A stretch of 9,409 nucleotides of DNA from Candidatus Atribacter alterifermentans (GCA_012517635.1 JAAYUP010000276.1:1-9409); one strand, 5' to 3'. Shown: positions 1-7,389, counted from the first letter of the stretch. Program-made: numbers and translations. Notes: generated by a model not told the origin, from the sequence alone.

Positions 1-101
1 ACACTAAATCCGTTTTTTTCCAAAATCAAACCAAAGAGCTTGGCAATACCAACTGGATCATGCCCCTCCCAACCACCATGGACTATCAATGCTTTTTTCA
101 T
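1..101 (-). CDS. ThuA-like protein, N-terminal fragment (runs off the window)
   Basis: Only the first 33 codons are visible; the gene continues beyond position 1. The start is ATG at 101-99, preceded by GGGAGG about 8 nt upstream. The N-terminus contains ALIVHGGWEGHDP, which I recognise as the opening strand and loop of the ThuA-like (trehalose utilization, class I glutamine-amidotransferase-like) fold. ThuA-like proteins are found in sugar catabolic loci, and rhizobial ThuA takes part in conversion of disaccharides to 3-keto derivatives; the exact substrate here cannot be read from 33 residues. It follows the sugar-binding protein gene on the same strand after a 101-bp gap holding a strong stem-loop, so it is probably the next gene of the LacI-controlled operon. 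The assignment rests on one motif plus context. Confidence 0.7.
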   Translation of the reverse strand, partial: MKKALIVHGGWEGHDPVGIAKLFGLILEKNGFS

Positions 102-134
102 TATGAAGGCCTCCCTTACCAATTAATATGGACA

Positions 135-165
135 TCTGCAGGGGACTGACAAATACCCCTGCAGA
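135..165 (-). repeat. Intercistronic stem-loop between the sugar-binding protein and ThuA-like genes
   Basis: A perfect 10-bp inverted repeat, TCTGCAGGGG (135-144) and CCCCTGCAGA (156-165), encloses an 11-nt loop. No T-run follows it in the minus-strand direction, so it does not look like an intrinsic terminator. Inference: an mRNA-stabilising or processing hairpin that keeps binding-protein message in excess of downstream message, as known for intercistronic hairpins after malE-type genes. A protein-binding palindrome is an alternative. Confidence 0.6.
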
Positions 166-202
166 CAGAATCCATTCATTGCTTTTTCACATTTCCCATT
201 TT

Positions 203-1168
203 TTAATAGGGGAAAGTAGTAGCTAAGTTGTCTTCGCTTGGGAAAATATTTAAGACATTATTTCCATCAACAATACTGAATTTGGTTTCGTATCCATTAA
301 CCTCTCTTCCTTCGAGTTGTAATACCAATAATCCCAGAGCGAACCCTCCTTGGAACTCAGCTTCTTGAAATAGAGTTGCATCGGCTTTTTTATCCTTTAT
401 GGCTTGAATGGCTTCTGGATCACCATCAACACCTAAAGTGATAACCTTATCTAACATCCCTTGACCTTCTAAAGCAACAATGCCGCCCAGTAGCATATCG
501 TCATTCTGGTACCATATAGCTTTCACATCAGGATGAGCAGTAAGGATATCTTCGGTCGCCTTCAATCCTCCATCGCGGAAGAATTGCCCGGTTATTTCTG
601 CAACAGATTCCAAGCCAGGATGGTTTTTAAGTTCCTCATGCCAACCAAGGGAACGATCAACTTCAGAAGAAGAACCCATGGTTCCCATAACCATTGCAAC
701 TTTTCCTTCTCCATTGAGCTTTTTGGCAAAATACTGAACTGCCATACGACCACTCTCGACATCATCAGATCCTAAATATACATAATCACCAGCTGGGACT
801 CTTCGGGATACGCAGACTATTGGTATATTTGCTTCGTTAGCAAGTGTGACAACTTCCTGCCCACCTTCGGTAGTTATTGGAGTTGCAATGATTCCATCGA
901 CTCCTCTGGTGATTAACGCTTCAGTATCGGCAATTTGTTTCGCCTGATCATCGTTTGAATCAATGGCGATAACTTCAACATTGTACTTTTCGGCTGCTTT
1001 ATTAACGCCCTCTAATACTCTAAGAGTATACTTGTGGTTGAAGGAATAAATGGTCACCCCAACGGTATATTTTTTTTCCTGAGCAAAACCAACTACAGTG
1101 AAAATAACTATTAAAGAAATGATCATTATTAAGGTGAAAATGCTTTTCAGGTTTGACTTTCTGAACAT
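203..1168 (-). CDS. Sugar ABC transporter periplasmic substrate-binding protein (RbsB type)
   Basis: This 321-residue protein should capture a sugar outside the membrane and deliver it to the permease encoded just upstream. Residues 1-29 form a signal peptide: basic N-terminus, a long hydrophobic core (about 10-27) and a GFA-Q signal peptidase I site near residue 29. There is no lipobox cysteine. The mature part has the periplasmic-binding-protein type I (Peripla_BP_4) pattern: YTVGVTIYSFNHKY at the first strand, then repeats of ADTEALITRGVDGIIATP, IPIVCVSR, YVYLGSDD, GKVAMVMG and VITLGVDGDPEAIQAI. Length is normal for the family. ATG at 1168 is supported by AAGGAGG 7 nt upstream. It lies 123 bp after the permease gene with no clear promoter between them. 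The bound sugar (ribose, xylose, galactose, inositol or other) cannot be determined from sequence alone. Confidence 0.93.
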   Translation of the reverse strand: MFRKSNLKSIFTLIMIISLIVIFTVVGFAQEKKYTVGVTIYSFNHKYTLRVLEGVNKAAEKYNVEVIAIDSNDDQAKQIADTEALITRGVDGIIATPITTEGGQEVVTLANEANIPIVCVSRRVPAGDYVYLGSDDVESGRMAVQYFAKKLNGEGKVAMVMGTMGSSSEVDRSLGWHEELKNHPGLESVAEITGQFFRDGGLKATEDILTAHPDVKAIWYQNDDMLLGGIVALEGQGMLDKVITLGVDGDPEAIQAIKDKKADATLFQEAEFQGGFALGLLVLQLEGREVNGYETKFSIVDGNNVLNIFPSEDNLATTFPY

Positions 1169-1291
1169 TTTTGTTACCTCCTTTTACGAACAAAATTATT
1201 CAACAAGTTTTTTTTACTGCGAGTCAAAGACCTAAATTCCTTATTATGATGATTAAACGAAAAGCTATCATACCCCCTTTTTCCTTAGTTT

Positions 1292-2251
1292 TTACAATTT
1301 CTTCTGCCTTTGTCGGTCTATAAGAACTGCCACGATAATGATGAATCCCTTGGAAACTTGCTGCCAATAAGGATTAACCCCTAAAAGATTCATCCCGTTG
1401 GTTAAAATCCCAAGAAGTAAAGCACCAAAAAGGGTTCCTATAACCGATCCGGAACCACCCTTTAAACTCGTCCCTCCTATAACGACTGCACCAATCACGT
1501 CAAATTCATATCCCTGCGCTGCGATTGGATCCCCCGAACCTAAACGTGAGGTTAGTAATACACCACCAAAGCCAGCGGTTAAACCGGCAATCCCAAATGA
1601 TAGAGTTTTATATAAGCTAACCTTTATTCCAGCAAGGTAAGATGCTTCTTCATTCCCACCAATTGAATAGACAAAACGCCCGGTTTTGGTCATTTTTAAA
1701 ATAACTGCCGAAATAGAAACAATAAGAACAAATAAGATAACCATGAGAGGAACTGGTCCTATATAAGAAAGGCCGAGCCAGCGTGCTGATTCTTTTAAGC
1801 CAAAAATGGGTCTCCCGTTAGCATATAAAAGGGCAAACCCACGAACTATCGCCATCGATCCCAAAGTAATAACAAACGATGCGATTTTAGTTTTGGTGAT
1901 GATCCATCCGTTAACCAAACCGATTAACCAACCAAAAAATACTGCACCGATAACTGCAAAAGGCACAGGCATAAAGAACTGAAACGATGCATAAAGAACA
2001 CCGGCAAAAGCGATTATAGAACCAACCGATAGATCAATTTCTCCTAACAAAATAACGAAGGTCGCACCACAAGCAGCAATTCCAACAACAGAAATTTGTC
2101 GAAGGAGGTTCATAATATTTCTCGTTGTTAAAAAAGAAGGGGCAATCAAAGACATAACCACTACGATTGCCATCAATACAATAACAAAACCATACGAACT
2201 AATTTTTTTCTGAATTTCCGATTTGGTTAGGGTTTTCTCTACCTTAGCCAT
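1292..2251 (-). CDS. Sugar ABC transporter permease (RbsC type)
   Basis: This 319-residue membrane protein is the channel subunit of the importer and belongs to the BPD_transp_2 family. After a 20-residue cytoplasmic N-terminus it is strongly hydrophobic, with about 8-10 membrane segments. Family motifs are intact: GEIDLSVGS at 70-78, the cytoplasmic ATPase-contact loop TKTGRFVYSIGGN at 188-200 followed by LAGI at 206-209, GGTSLKGGSGSVIGT at 259-273, and the C-terminal YWQQVSKGFIIIVAV segment. Length matches the family. The start codon overlaps the end of the ATPase gene by 8 bp (ATGGCTAA), with AGGAG about 12 nt upstream, so the two are translationally coupled. It appears intact even though the upstream ATPase gene carries a nonsense codon. 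Confidence 0.93.
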   Translation of the reverse strand: MAKVEKTLTKSEIQKKISSYGFVIVLMAIVVVMSLIAPSFLTTRNIMNLLRQISVVGIAACGATFVILLGEIDLSVGSIIAFAGVLYASFQFFMPVPFAVIGAVFFGWLIGLVNGWIITKTKIASFVITLGSMAIVRGFALLYANGRPIFGLKESARWLGLSYIGPVPLMVILFVLIVSISAVILKMTKTGRFVYSIGGNEEASYLAGIKVSLYKTLSFGIAGLTAGFGGVLLTSRLGSGDPIAAQGYEFDVIGAVVIGGTSLKGGSGSVIGTLFGALLLGILTNGMNLLGVNPYWQQVSKGFIIIVAVLIDRQRQKKL

Positions 2252-3785
2252 GGGTTATAGGTTCTCCTAATTCATGATTTATTCTTACACCTAAAGCCGT
2301 TTCAATAATTAAATCTTTACTTGCATTCTCATGGTCAAAAACACCTTCCACTTGGCATTCTCGCATCACTAAAATTTTGTGGCACAGTAGCAATAACTCA
2401 TCGGTTTCAGAAGAAATAATGAGAATTGCTTTGTCTTGTTGGGAAAAATTTTGAATGATTTGATATATCTCGGATTTTGCTCCAACGTCTACTCCACGAG
2501 TTGGTTCTTCTAAGATAAAGATCTCTCCCGATGAAGCCAACAATCTTGCCAAAAGTACCTTTTGTTGGTTACCACCACTGAGGTCTCGAACCAATTGAGA
2601 TTCCCCCCAGGCTTTAATATTAAGCAGATTAATATAGTCCGAGACGAGCTCCCTTTCCCTTTTGACGTGAATAAAACCATACTGTATTAAAGGTGTAGAA
2701 AGAAAAGTATTCTCCCTGATAGATAGAAGTTTAATCAAACCATAAAGATGTCGATCGGCGGGTACATAACCAATGTTATAATGTCTAGCCTCGTTGGGTG
2801 AATGGAGAGTGACTTTTTTACCTTTAATAAATATTTCCCCCTCGTCTTGGTTTCCCTCGATAATTGTTCTAGCTATTTTTTCCTTCCCTGAACCAACTAA
2901 ACCACCGATTCCAATTATTTCTCCTTGATGAAGTTGAAAACTGAGCCGAGAAAACTCGTTCTTTTTCCCAAGATTTTTTACTTCAAAAATAACATTACTT
3001 CTCTCTAAAGATCTTAAAGGGAAAACCTTCTTTGTAGTTTTGCCTATCATCATAGCTGTCAACTTTTCTTCATTGACATTTTTAACTAAGTCAGTATGAA
3101 CCAGACATCCATCTCTCAAAACACTGACCCGATTGGCAATTGTTATGACTTCTTCAAGCTTGTGGGTTATAAAAATGATGGTTACTTCTTGTTGTTGGAG
3201 TTGGCGCATAACTTTAAAGAGTTTTTCGATTTCTCCATAGCTCAGAGAAGCGGTAGGTTCGTCCATTAAAATGAGTTTACTTTTATTTCTGAGAGCACGG
3301 GCAAGAGAAATCATTTCAACTTCAGCGGTAGAGAGGGTTTTCATAGTCTTTCTGACGTCAATGTCAATATTTAAGGCATCCATGCACTCCTGAGCTTCGG
3401 TAAACATTCTTTTCCAATCGATAAAAGGTGTTCCTTTAAGGGTGGGCTTATCTTTGATAAATATGTTCTCTGTAATGGAGATATCTGGAATTAAATAGGT
3501 TTCCTGTTACATCTCACTAATTCCAAGCTCAAGCGCATGATTGGGATTTCGAATTATGACCTTTTTTCCATCGTAAAAAATGCTCCCCCTATCCGGTTGA
3601 AAAACACCTCCTATTATCTTTCCCAAGGTAGACTTTCCTGCTCCATTCTCGCCACATAAAGCATGGATCTCTCCCTTCTGAAACCCTAAGCTAACATCGG
3701 TTAGGGCAACCGTCCCACCAAAAACCTTGGTTATTTCCTTGACCTCAAGAAGAATTGGTTTTGTTACTTGATTATTTTGGGTCAA
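2244..3785 (-). pseudogene. Sugar ABC transporter double ATPase (RbsA type) interrupted by an in-frame TAA
   Basis: Read through, this is one 513-codon frame, the usual length of RbsA-type fused ATPases. The start is TTG at 3785 with AAGGAGG 6 nt upstream. Domain 1 has Walker A GENGAGKST (45-53); a TAA at 3509-3507 (codon 93) then sits where the family usually has Tyr or His just before the Q-loop Gln. Codons 94-126 continue in frame as family-like sequence (QE, LIPDISITENIF). The next in-frame ATG is codon 127 (3407). Downstream come LSTAEVEM, Walker B LILMDE and the H-loop His. Domain 2 has GLVGSGK, LSGGNQQKV and FILEEPTRGVD, with Glu in place of the usual Walker B Asp. No frameshift is present. 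It is either a recent point-mutation pseudogene, a sequence error, or a read-through product. No canonical in-frame start lies between the stop and codon 127, so the Q-loop would be lost from both fragments. Confidence 0.85.
3507..3509 (-). other. Premature TAA stop in the ATPase gene
   Basis: Codon 93 of the ATPase frame reads TAA, between GAG-ATG and CAG-GAA. TAT or TAC (Tyr) to TAA is a single substitution, and Tyr is common in the family at this position (pattern hhYQE). The frame is open on both sides, so this is the only lesion. Confidence 0.9.
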
Positions 3786-3818
3786 AACGATCCTCCTTCA
3801 TAAAAATCTGTTTATCTT

Positions 3819-3833
3819 ATTAAAACGGTTTAT
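3819..3833. promoter_or_regulatory. LacI-family operator O1 at the transporter promoter
   Basis: ATTAAAACGGTTTAT, with palindromic core AAAC-G-GTTT (3823-3831). It differs from the other two operators mainly by one extra G at the centre. It begins 2 bp downstream of the transporter -10 box and covers the expected start of transcription, the classic place for repression by steric block. Confidence 0.72.
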
Positions 3834-3835
3834 AT

Positions 3836-3862
3836 ATTATACTATAAAAAATAAAAAGTCAA
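3836..3862 (-). promoter_or_regulatory. Promoter of the sugar transporter operon
   Basis: On the minus strand, TTGACT (3862-3857) and a perfect TATAAT (3841-3836) are separated by 15 bp, slightly short of the usual 17. Transcription would start near 3829, inside operator O1 and about 44 nt before the TTG start. The -35 lies within the 3-prime arm of the hairpin that follows lacI. Confidence 0.7.
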
Positions 3863-3895
3863 CAACACGTATTATCATTGTTATTGTTGACTTTT
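3844..3895 (-). terminator. Probable terminator of lacI
   Basis: A perfect 12-bp inverted repeat, AAAAGTCAACAA (3854-3865) and TTGTTGACTTTT (3884-3895), has an 18-nt loop. On the minus strand it starts about 50 bp after the lacI stop and is followed by a T-rich run (3857-3844). The stem is AT-rich and the loop long, so efficiency may be modest. On the plus strand it is also followed by a T-run (3901-3906), although no plus-strand gene lies upstream. Confidence 0.5.
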
Positions 3896-3937
3896 ACCGC
3901 TTTTTTACTATTTATTATATAAGAGTTAATTTAATTT

Positions 3938-3951
3938 ATTAAAACGTTTAA
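3938..3951. promoter_or_regulatory. LacI-family operator O2 over the lacI stop codon
   Basis: ATTAAAACGTTTAA with central AAACGTTT palindrome; 14 of 14 bases are identical, in inverted orientation, to the site upstream of lacI (5035-5048). It overlaps the lacI TAA (3950-3948) and lies about 119 bp centre-to-centre from O1. It would be an upstream auxiliary operator suited to DNA looping. Confidence 0.65.
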
Positions 3952-4985
3952 TTTTTGAGTTTATTAAACTCATGTTGCCAATTCTCAATTAATTCGCATT
4001 GAATGGTTTCTTGGATAATTTTATTACTATGGACTTTCATAAAAAGAGCATTGGCAGCCAATTCTGCTAGTTTGTCAAGTGGCTGACGAACCGAAGGCAA
4101 TGGTGGATTTGAATATTGGATTGCAGCAATTCCATCGAATCCAACAACTAAAACGTCTTCAGGAACGCGTAGGTTATTTTCCTTTAAAAAATTAAGCGCT
4201 CCTAATGCCATTTCGTCATTAGCAGCAAACAAAGCATCAGGTTTTTCCTCAAATTGGAAGATCTTTTGAGCTCCCTGATACCCAGTCCACCAGCGGTAAT
4301 TTCCGGTAACGATGAATTTTTTGTTGATTTCGATCTTTTCACTAATACAGCTATCAATATAGGCCCGAAAACGTTCTTCAGCTTCTTTTTGCCCAACTGG
4401 TCCTCGGATGTGAGCTACTCTTTTCCTTCCTTTGTTAAAAATATATTGCATCGCTTTTAAAGCACCTTCATAATGGTCGATATCAATATAGCTAACTTTT
4501 TCGCTATCAATTTTTTGTCCAACAACAACAAAAGGAAAATTATCATTAATTAAATCACTCACTTCGGAATAGTGAAGTGGCCAATGAGAAAGCACCAGTA
4601 TGCCATCAAATAGCTTCTTCCGGGCAATTTTATTTAATTCTTCTCGTACGTTGATAGAATTCGGATTCATGAGATCTCCCTTAACAACTACCTGGAGAAA
4701 GAAATCGTGCTTTGAAAAAGCATTCAGTATGCTGTATAAGAGCCATGGATAAAACAGAGAATCTTCGCCTTGTTGACCGATAAATGCGCACAACAAGATA
4801 GTATTGGTTTTTTGCCTTACTAAATTACGCGCCATTACATTTGGTTCATATTGAAGTTGTTGAATTGCATTCAGAACTCTTTTTCTGGTTTTTTCTGATA
4901 TGCTTGATTTATTATTCATAACTAATGAGACAGTTGCGGTTGAAACACCTGCCAGTCTTGCTACATCTTTAATGGTTGTTTTCAT
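3948..4985 (-). CDS. LacI-family transcriptional repressor
   Basis: This 345-residue regulator should bind the operators found here and release them when a sugar or its derivative binds. The N-terminal helix-turn-helix is complete: TTIKDVARLAGVSTATVS (3-20), then NNKSSISEKTRKRVLNAIQQL and the hinge helix VMARNLV (50-56), the minor-groove reader of central CG operators. Residues 60-335 form a Peripla_BP-like effector domain, with FDGILVLSHWP, FVVVGQKID, DALFAANDEMALGAL and VLVVGFDGI. Length is typical. ATG at 4985 has AGGAG 8 nt upstream. It is transcribed toward the transporter genes it very likely controls. No residue identifies the inducer. Confidence 0.93.
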   Translation of the reverse strand: MKTTIKDVARLAGVSTATVSLVMNNKSSISEKTRKRVLNAIQQLQYEPNVMARNLVRQKTNTILLCAFIGQQGEDSLFYPWLLYSILNAFSKHDFFLQVVVKGDLMNPNSINVREELNKIARKKLFDGILVLSHWPLHYSEVSDLINDNFPFVVVGQKIDSEKVSYIDIDHYEGALKAMQYIFNKGRKRVAHIRGPVGQKEAEERFRAYIDSCISEKIEINKKFIVTGNYRWWTGYQGAQKIFQFEEKPDALFAANDEMALGALNFLKENNLRVPEDVLVVGFDGIAAIQYSNPPLPSVRQPLDKLAELAANALFMKVHSNKIIQETIQCELIENWQHEFNKLKN

Positions 4986-5034
4986 TGTTTATCTCCTAAA
5001 TTAGAAAATAATAGAAATAATTCATTCATTTAAC

Positions 5035-5048
5035 TTAAACGTTTTAAT
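5035..5048. promoter_or_regulatory. LacI-family operator O3 upstream of lacI
   Basis: TTAAACGTTTTAAT, the exact reverse complement of O2, centred 55 bp before the lacI start codon. It suggests autoregulation of the repressor gene. Confidence 0.68.
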
Positions 5049-5073
5049 TAATTTTCTATTCTTTGAGTAGAGT

Positions 5074-5102
5074 AGCATAAACATGATATATAAGCAAATA
5101 AA
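5074..5102 (-). promoter_or_regulatory. Possible lacI promoter
   Basis: TTTATT (5102-5097), 17 bp, TATGCT (5079-5074) on the minus strand. These match the consensus at only 3 and 4 of 6 positions. If used, transcription starts near 5067 and O3 lies in the early transcribed region, so repression would be by roadblock. Confidence 0.3.
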
Positions 5103-5629
5103 CTATTTTAATTACCTAAATTATTTATAAGTATTAATTCAATTTAATAATTTATAAAAGTAATTGAAATAAGATTTGGCTTTTGGAAAATTTGAAAACA
5201 ATGAGCATTAAAATACTAATTGTAAAATTTGTACTGAAATAAAAAAAGAAAAATGCACGCTTGGGTCAGGGTTTAATTTTTTATTTTTTTCTTCTTCTCC
5301 TCTCTTTTAATAAGCATTTAAACTACATTATTTTATATAAATTAGTTATCTCAATCAATTTTCAACTACTGAGTAATAAGACCTCGGAACTCTTTAGTCA
5401 ATTCATATTACCTCTTTTTAAACTGTTCCTCTGGTTTATTAATCTTCTTACATTCTCTTTTTCCGATGCATGGATTTATTTGAAGCTATAAAAATAAATG
5501 AGATTTTCTTTTTTTAATATTTATTATATGAAGACAGGTAATTATATGAGATATCTTTGTGGTATTTATCAAAACAGGGATTGTATCCTAATGGGGCTAC
5601 CTATAGGGGTTATATTTACTTATGAATGA
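5103..5629. other. AT-rich stretch with no convincing gene
   Basis: About 530 bp of very AT-rich DNA. A plus-strand open frame at 5261-5491 would encode a Phe/Leu-rich peptide with no Shine-Dalgarno site or recognisable motif. A 27-codon frame at 5546-5629 has only a weak ribosome site. I do not call either. GGGTCAGG at 5265-5272 resembles, reversed, the CCTGACCC end of the repeat at 7432-7553. Confidence 0.5.
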
Positions 5630-5631
5630 GG

Positions 5632-5720
5632 GTGTGAGGATCTCATCCTTTAACTTTTTCCAATTCCACGATTCCTCAATTCCACAGCTTTTTATAAATA
5701 CATGGTCAAGACCTGGCCCT
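5632..5720 (+). repeat. Intergenic repeat, copy A
   Basis: It starts with GTGAGGATCTCATCC (5634-5648), then a T/C-rich spacer with TTCCAC blocks, CCACAGCTTTTTATAAA (5682-5698) and TCAAGACCTGGCCC (5706-5719). The same three blocks occur in the same order at 7432-7553 and, more diverged, at 7874-7983. This copy lacks the left hairpin half. Confidence 0.65.
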
Positions 5721-5806
5721 AAGGGTTTTTTATTCTCGTTTTCACAAATGATCTCCCGCTACCTATCATTAGAATGGTCCTTCTAATTTATGAGGGAAAA
5801 ATCGAG

Positions 5807-5815
5807 TGGTATAAT
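5807..5815 (+). promoter_or_regulatory. Extended -10 promoter of the diguanylate cyclase gene
   Basis: TGGTATAAT is an extended -10 (TGn) with a perfect TATAAT at 5810-5815. The -35 is poor (TTTATG at 5787-5792, 17-bp spacer), as is allowed for extended -10 promoters. It implies a leader of about 130 nt before the GTG start. Confidence 0.5.
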
Positions 5816-5955
5816 AAATCAGAATTGAGTTTTTTCTTGTCTCGGAACGGGAAACTCGTCTTGAGAAAGCCGTCCTGGAAGAAGACTCGAAGTTAACCTT
5901 TATCGGACGTTTTTTTATCAATTCGACGGAAAGACCGGAGGAACAACTTATTACT

Positions 5956-7116
5956 GTGTACACAAAAAATCAAGACCAACTGAATACTAATCATGAAAAG
6001 AAGAGTAAAGCACACCGCGATCACGATCGTTTTGTTAAGGAAGTATGGGCAATCAATTACTTTCGTGTTGGGATGATAATAAAAATTCTTACTGCGATTT
6101 TTGCCGCTCTTTTACTTTTTGACGTGGCCTTCAACCAATATCCCGTACTCTTTTACCTCCACCTATCAGCAATAGGATGTTCACTGCTGTATTGGGGATT
6201 GACAGCACTGGTAAAGAAGAGAGGATTCAATGATTCGATCCATTGGCAGATGGCTTTTGTTCTCTCTTACTGCTTTCTGATTGTAACGGCATTTGGTTTT
6301 ACCACTCTTTTTTACTATATCAACGATCTTATACTCTACCTGCTGCCAGTCTTTGCCGTGGGATTGTTTGTCCTATTGAGCCCAAAGCACTCACTCATAT
6401 TTTTTGCCACGACTCATTCGGTTTTTGTTATAGCCTCCATTCTTGGAACCTCTGATACGTATCTCATGGTGAGGAACATAGCGAATTCCTCCATCGCAGT
6501 CATCTTGGTTTTGGTTTTTATGAGATTAACCTTTCAAATGAAGCAGCATGAATTTGAACAACGGATCATCATTGAAGAACGTACCGCTGAACTGGAAATA
6601 ATCAACCAGAGACTAAACGAGCTAGCCACGACCGACGAACTGACCGGCCTTCCCAATCGCAGGGTTTTTATGCAATCCCTCGAACGGGAAATGGAACGTG
6701 CATATCGCTACAAACACCCCTTTTCCGTTATGTTCCTGGATCTGGACAACTTCAAGCATATCAATGATACATTGGGACATTCCGCAGGAGATGCGGCTTT
6801 AAGACAATTTGTGTCCGCATTAAAAAGCAGTCTGCGTGATTCAGATATGCCGGGACGCATGGGCGGTGAAGAGTTTGGAATTATCCTTCCCAACACAGAC
6901 CTTAAAAATGGAGCTCTTTTAGCCGAAAGACTGAGGCAAAATGTGGAAAAAAGCACCGTCCTTTACCAGGGTAAGAAAATAACATTCACTGTAAGTATTG
7001 GTGTGGCAGCCTACAGCGAGGAGATATCCAATATTGACGACTTGTTGAGGAAAGTGGATGAAGCCCTGTATGAAGCCAAAGCAGAAGGGAGAAACTGCAT
7101 CGTACAAAAAGTCTGA
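5956..7116 (+). CDS. Membrane-bound diguanylate cyclase (GGDEF domain)
   Basis: This 386-residue protein should make cyclic di-GMP from two GTP at the inner membrane. Residues 1-34 are polar; about 35-193 hold six predicted membrane helices (near 36-58, 62-84, 97-121, 124-142, 145-164, 175-193), an unnamed sensor region. A charged helical linker (195-222) leads to the GGDEF domain (223-386). Catalytic features are complete: DELTGLPNRR, metal site D262 in FLDLDNF, substrate N270, GHSAGDAAL, active-site GGEEF at 303-307 and VSIGVA. R294-x-x-D297, five residues before GGEEF, is the inhibitory site for product feedback. There is no EAL or HD-GYP domain. The start is GTG with GGAGGA 13 nt upstream, a long spacing; the frame is open back to 5818 without an ATG. 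It stands alone on the plus strand. GC content looks higher than in the neighbours. What it senses is unknown. Confidence 0.9.
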   Translation: MYTKNQDQLNTNHEKKSKAHRDHDRFVKEVWAINYFRVGMIIKILTAIFAALLLFDVAFNQYPVLFYLHLSAIGCSLLYWGLTALVKKRGFNDSIHWQMAFVLSYCFLIVTAFGFTTLFYYINDLILYLLPVFAVGLFVLLSPKHSLIFFATTHSVFVIASILGTSDTYLMVRNIANSSIAVILVLVFMRLTFQMKQHEFEQRIIIEERTAELEIINQRLNELATTDELTGLPNRRVFMQSLEREMERAYRYKHPFSVMFLDLDNFKHINDTLGHSAGDAALRQFVSALKSSLRDSDMPGRMGGEEFGIILPNTDLKNGALLAERLRQNVEKSTVLYQGKKITFTVSIGVAAYSEEISNIDDLLRKVDEALYEAKAEGRNCIVQKV

Positions 7117-7389
7117 CCGGATTATTTCGCACTATGCCCCAAAAGTCCCTTCCTTCTGCCACTATAACCCCCCTCCATTAACCTTTCTCAAAGAAAATCG
7201 TTGTATAGTATATCCTTCGCCAGAAAGCCGACTTTCAATACTCATTATAGAACCAAATTAGACATAGATAACTAAGTAACCAAATCTAATCATTTCGATC
7301 ACTAGCCGAGTAACACCGGCAGGGAACAATCCCGAAAAGATAGGGGGCATGTCATTCTGTAACTTATTTCCTTCTTCTTTTTCGCCCCC
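7117..7389. other. Non-coding stretch after the cyclase gene, with two small tandem hairpins
   Basis: No gene is supported. At 7305-7333 two short hairpins stand back to back: GCCG (7305-7308)/CGGC (7317-7320) and GGGA (7322-7325)/TCCC (7330-7333). No intrinsic terminator is visible directly after the cyclase stop codon. GTCATTCTG near 7350 resembles the left end of the repeats that follow. Confidence 0.4.

Noticed and set aside
1169..1291. Separate promoter for the binding-protein gene (TTGACT in the gap)
   Set aside because: No -10 box at acceptable spacing; AATAAT lies 21 bp away.
3507..3509. Programmed amino-acid insertion (selenocysteine or pyrrolysine) at the premature stop
   Set aside because: The codon is TAA; known insertions use TGA or TAG, and the expected residue is Tyr or His.
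3887..3914. Plus-strand promoter in the lacI-ATPase gap
   Set aside because: TTGACT is present, but the -10 (TATTTA) is poor and transcription would be antisense to lacI with no gene to serve.
5261..5491. 76-codon plus-strand open frame
   Set aside because: Low-complexity Phe/Leu/Ile peptide from AT-rich DNA, no ribosome-binding site and no motif.
5546..5629. 27-codon plus-strand open frame with two cysteines
   Set aside because: Very short, weak ribosome site, no supporting context.
5769..5963. 64-codon minus-strand open frame upstream of the cyclase gene
   Set aside because: Antisense to the cyclase promoter and leader, no ribosome site, no recognisable motif.
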